In this document: one piece after another, positions 13,305-14,377 of the stretch
How positions within the stretch are numbered: position 1 is the first letter of the stretch
Layout: every line of letters begins with the position of its first letter
Assembly: GCA_964493945.1 (NCBI GenBank)
Contig: CAZBQG010000104.1
Location: 1-14,377 of the forward strand
Direction of reading: 5' to 3'
DNA length: 14,377 bases
From: CAZBQG01 sp964493945
GTDB lineage: Bacteria; Pseudomonadota; Alphaproteobacteria; Rhodospirillales; UBA2165
Translations under genes and position numbers: made by a program
Notes under the pieces: generated by a model
Database searches by the model: none
What the model was told of the DNA's origin: nothing
Seen by the model: only the letters and a program-made list of their open reading frames with translations

Positions 13305-14377
13305 TTTATCGCCTCCTTGATTTTTTATTATGTTGCTGAGCCTAATTTTGTATTCGTCTTATTGCTGTCGATCCTTATCAATTTTTGTGCCGCACGGTAT
13401 ATTTCCAGGAGTTCCGGCCCGGGAAATCTGCTGATCGCGGCCCTTCCCATAACCATCAATTTATTGATTCTCGGCTATTATAAATATAGCGGGTTCCTTG
13501 TCGAAAATCTGAATCTGGCCCTTGACGCCGATATCGATAAGGCGAGCCTCATACTGCCACTGGCCATATCATTTTTTACGTTTCAGGAAATCGCTTTCGT
13601 TCTGGATGTCAGGGCCGGACGGGTCCGTAATCTTAATTTGCTTGATTACGCCACTTTCGTGACTTTTTTCCCGCAGCTGATCGCTGGACCAATCGTGCGT
13701 TATGAGGAATTTTACCGGGATACAGACGGTGTCGGGCTGGGGCGGTTTCGGTCCACTTATTTGAGCATCGGTATGACCGCTTTTGCGGCCGGTTTGTTCA
13801 AAAAAGTGATCCTCGCGGATTCAATGGCGCCCATGGCGGACGCCCTTTTCCAGGCTGCCGAAAAGGGAGAGTTGATCACCTTCCTCGAAGCCTGGAACGG
13901 CGTGCTGGCCTATACGTTTCAAATATATTTCGACTTTTCGGGCTATAGCGACATGGCGCTGGGCCTGGCCATTCTTTTCGGCGTCCGGTTGCCGGTCAAT
14001 TTCTTCTCTCCCTACCGGGCCACCAGCATCATAGATTTCTGGCGGCGCTGGCACATCACCCTGTCCCGTTTCTTCAGAGATTATGTCTATATCCCTCTGG
14101 GTGGCAGCCGGCGCGGTGTGCCCCAATCCTTTCTTATATTGTTTGCCACCATGCTTCTGGTCGGATTGTGGCATGGCGCCGGTTGGACCTTTGTAATCTG
14201 GGGTGGGCTACAAGGGGTGTATCTCATTGTCAATCATGGTTGGCGGAGATTGGCGCCCCTCCGTGGCGGATTGGAAGTCCCCCCTTTTCTGGGCTGGATG
14301 ATGACTTTCACGGCGGTGGTTTTCGCTTGGGTCTTTTTCCGGGCCGATTCGCTTGGAAGCGCGGCGAATATAATTTC

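Larger units (their letters stand above)
12223..14377 (+). pseudogene. AlgI-type MBOAT O-acetyltransferase gene interrupted by an IS element (partial at window edge)
   Basis: The 5' piece (12223-12333, 37 codons) starts MLFNSYEFIAVFLPITLALF, the classic N-terminus of AlgI/PatB-like polysaccharide O-acetyltransferases. The 3' piece resumes after the insertion and is open to the window edge. Joining 12333 to 13305 (dropping the element and one TA) keeps one frame and yields a continuous MBOAT: ASLIFYYV after the joint, FDFSGYSD from 13932, WRRWH at 14040-14054, and the catalytic-type GLWHG with His at 14172-14174. Read through the insertion, translation stops at TGA 12376-12378 after 14 IS-encoded codons. 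The natural role would be transferring acetyl groups to a periplasmic polysaccharide; the gene is presumably inactive in this cell. A weak ribosome site precedes the ATG. The 3' end lies outside the window. Confidence 0.88.

Noticed and set aside
1..14377. CRISPR array, tRNA or rRNA genes, rho-independent terminators
   Set aside because: No regularly spaced repeats, tRNA-like cloverleaf, rRNA sequence or clear GC hairpin followed by a T-run was seen; convergent genes abut or overlap instead.

Overview
The window looks like a surface-glycan locus from a Gram-negative bacterium of moderate-to-high GC, most likely an alphaproteobacterium. That placement is inferred from gene types and tightly overlapping operons; no taxonomic marker gene is present. 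There is no rRNA, tRNA or CRISPR array.

Left part (1-3939, + strand): a translationally coupled nonulosonic (sialic/legionaminic-type) acid operon. It holds an NAD-dependent sugar epimerase/dehydratase, a CMP-sugar cytidylyltransferase (NeuA/LegF-like), a nonulosonate synthase (NeuB/LegI-like) and a UDP-sugar 2-epimerase (NeuC/LegG-like). Facing it on the - strand (5941-3933) are a WbpP-like UDP-sugar 4-epimerase and a Gfo/Idh/MocA oxidoreductase. Together these six genes could make and activate a modified nonulosonate and its sugar precursors. A B12-binding-type radical SAM protein (6154-7932, +) follows behind its own putative promoter.

Centre-right (12011-7929, - strand) is the most interesting part: a compact five-gene operon that mirrors the Gram-positive dlt (teichoic acid D-alanylation) machinery. 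In transcription order it holds a carrier protein (DltC role), a 52-residue single-TM microprotein ending in Tyr-x-x-Phe (DltX role), a membrane-anchored SGNH hydrolase-like protein (DltD role), an MBOAT acyltransferase (DltB role), and a class II aminoacyl-tRNA-synthetase-like amino acid:[carrier protein] ligase where dlt would have the unrelated adenylation enzyme DltA. The whole reads as an envelope-glycan aminoacylation system with a swapped activating enzyme. A near-consensus promoter (TTGACA-17-TATCAG) precedes the carrier gene.

Right edge (12223-14377, +): a second MBOAT gene of AlgI/O-acetyltransferase type, divergent from the aminoacylation operon and interrupted after codon 37 by a complete 969-bp IS5-family (ISL2-like) element. 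Removing the element and one copy of its TA target duplication restores an open frame to the window edge. The element's transposase gene has its Shine-Dalgarno in the loop of a perfect 8-bp stem.
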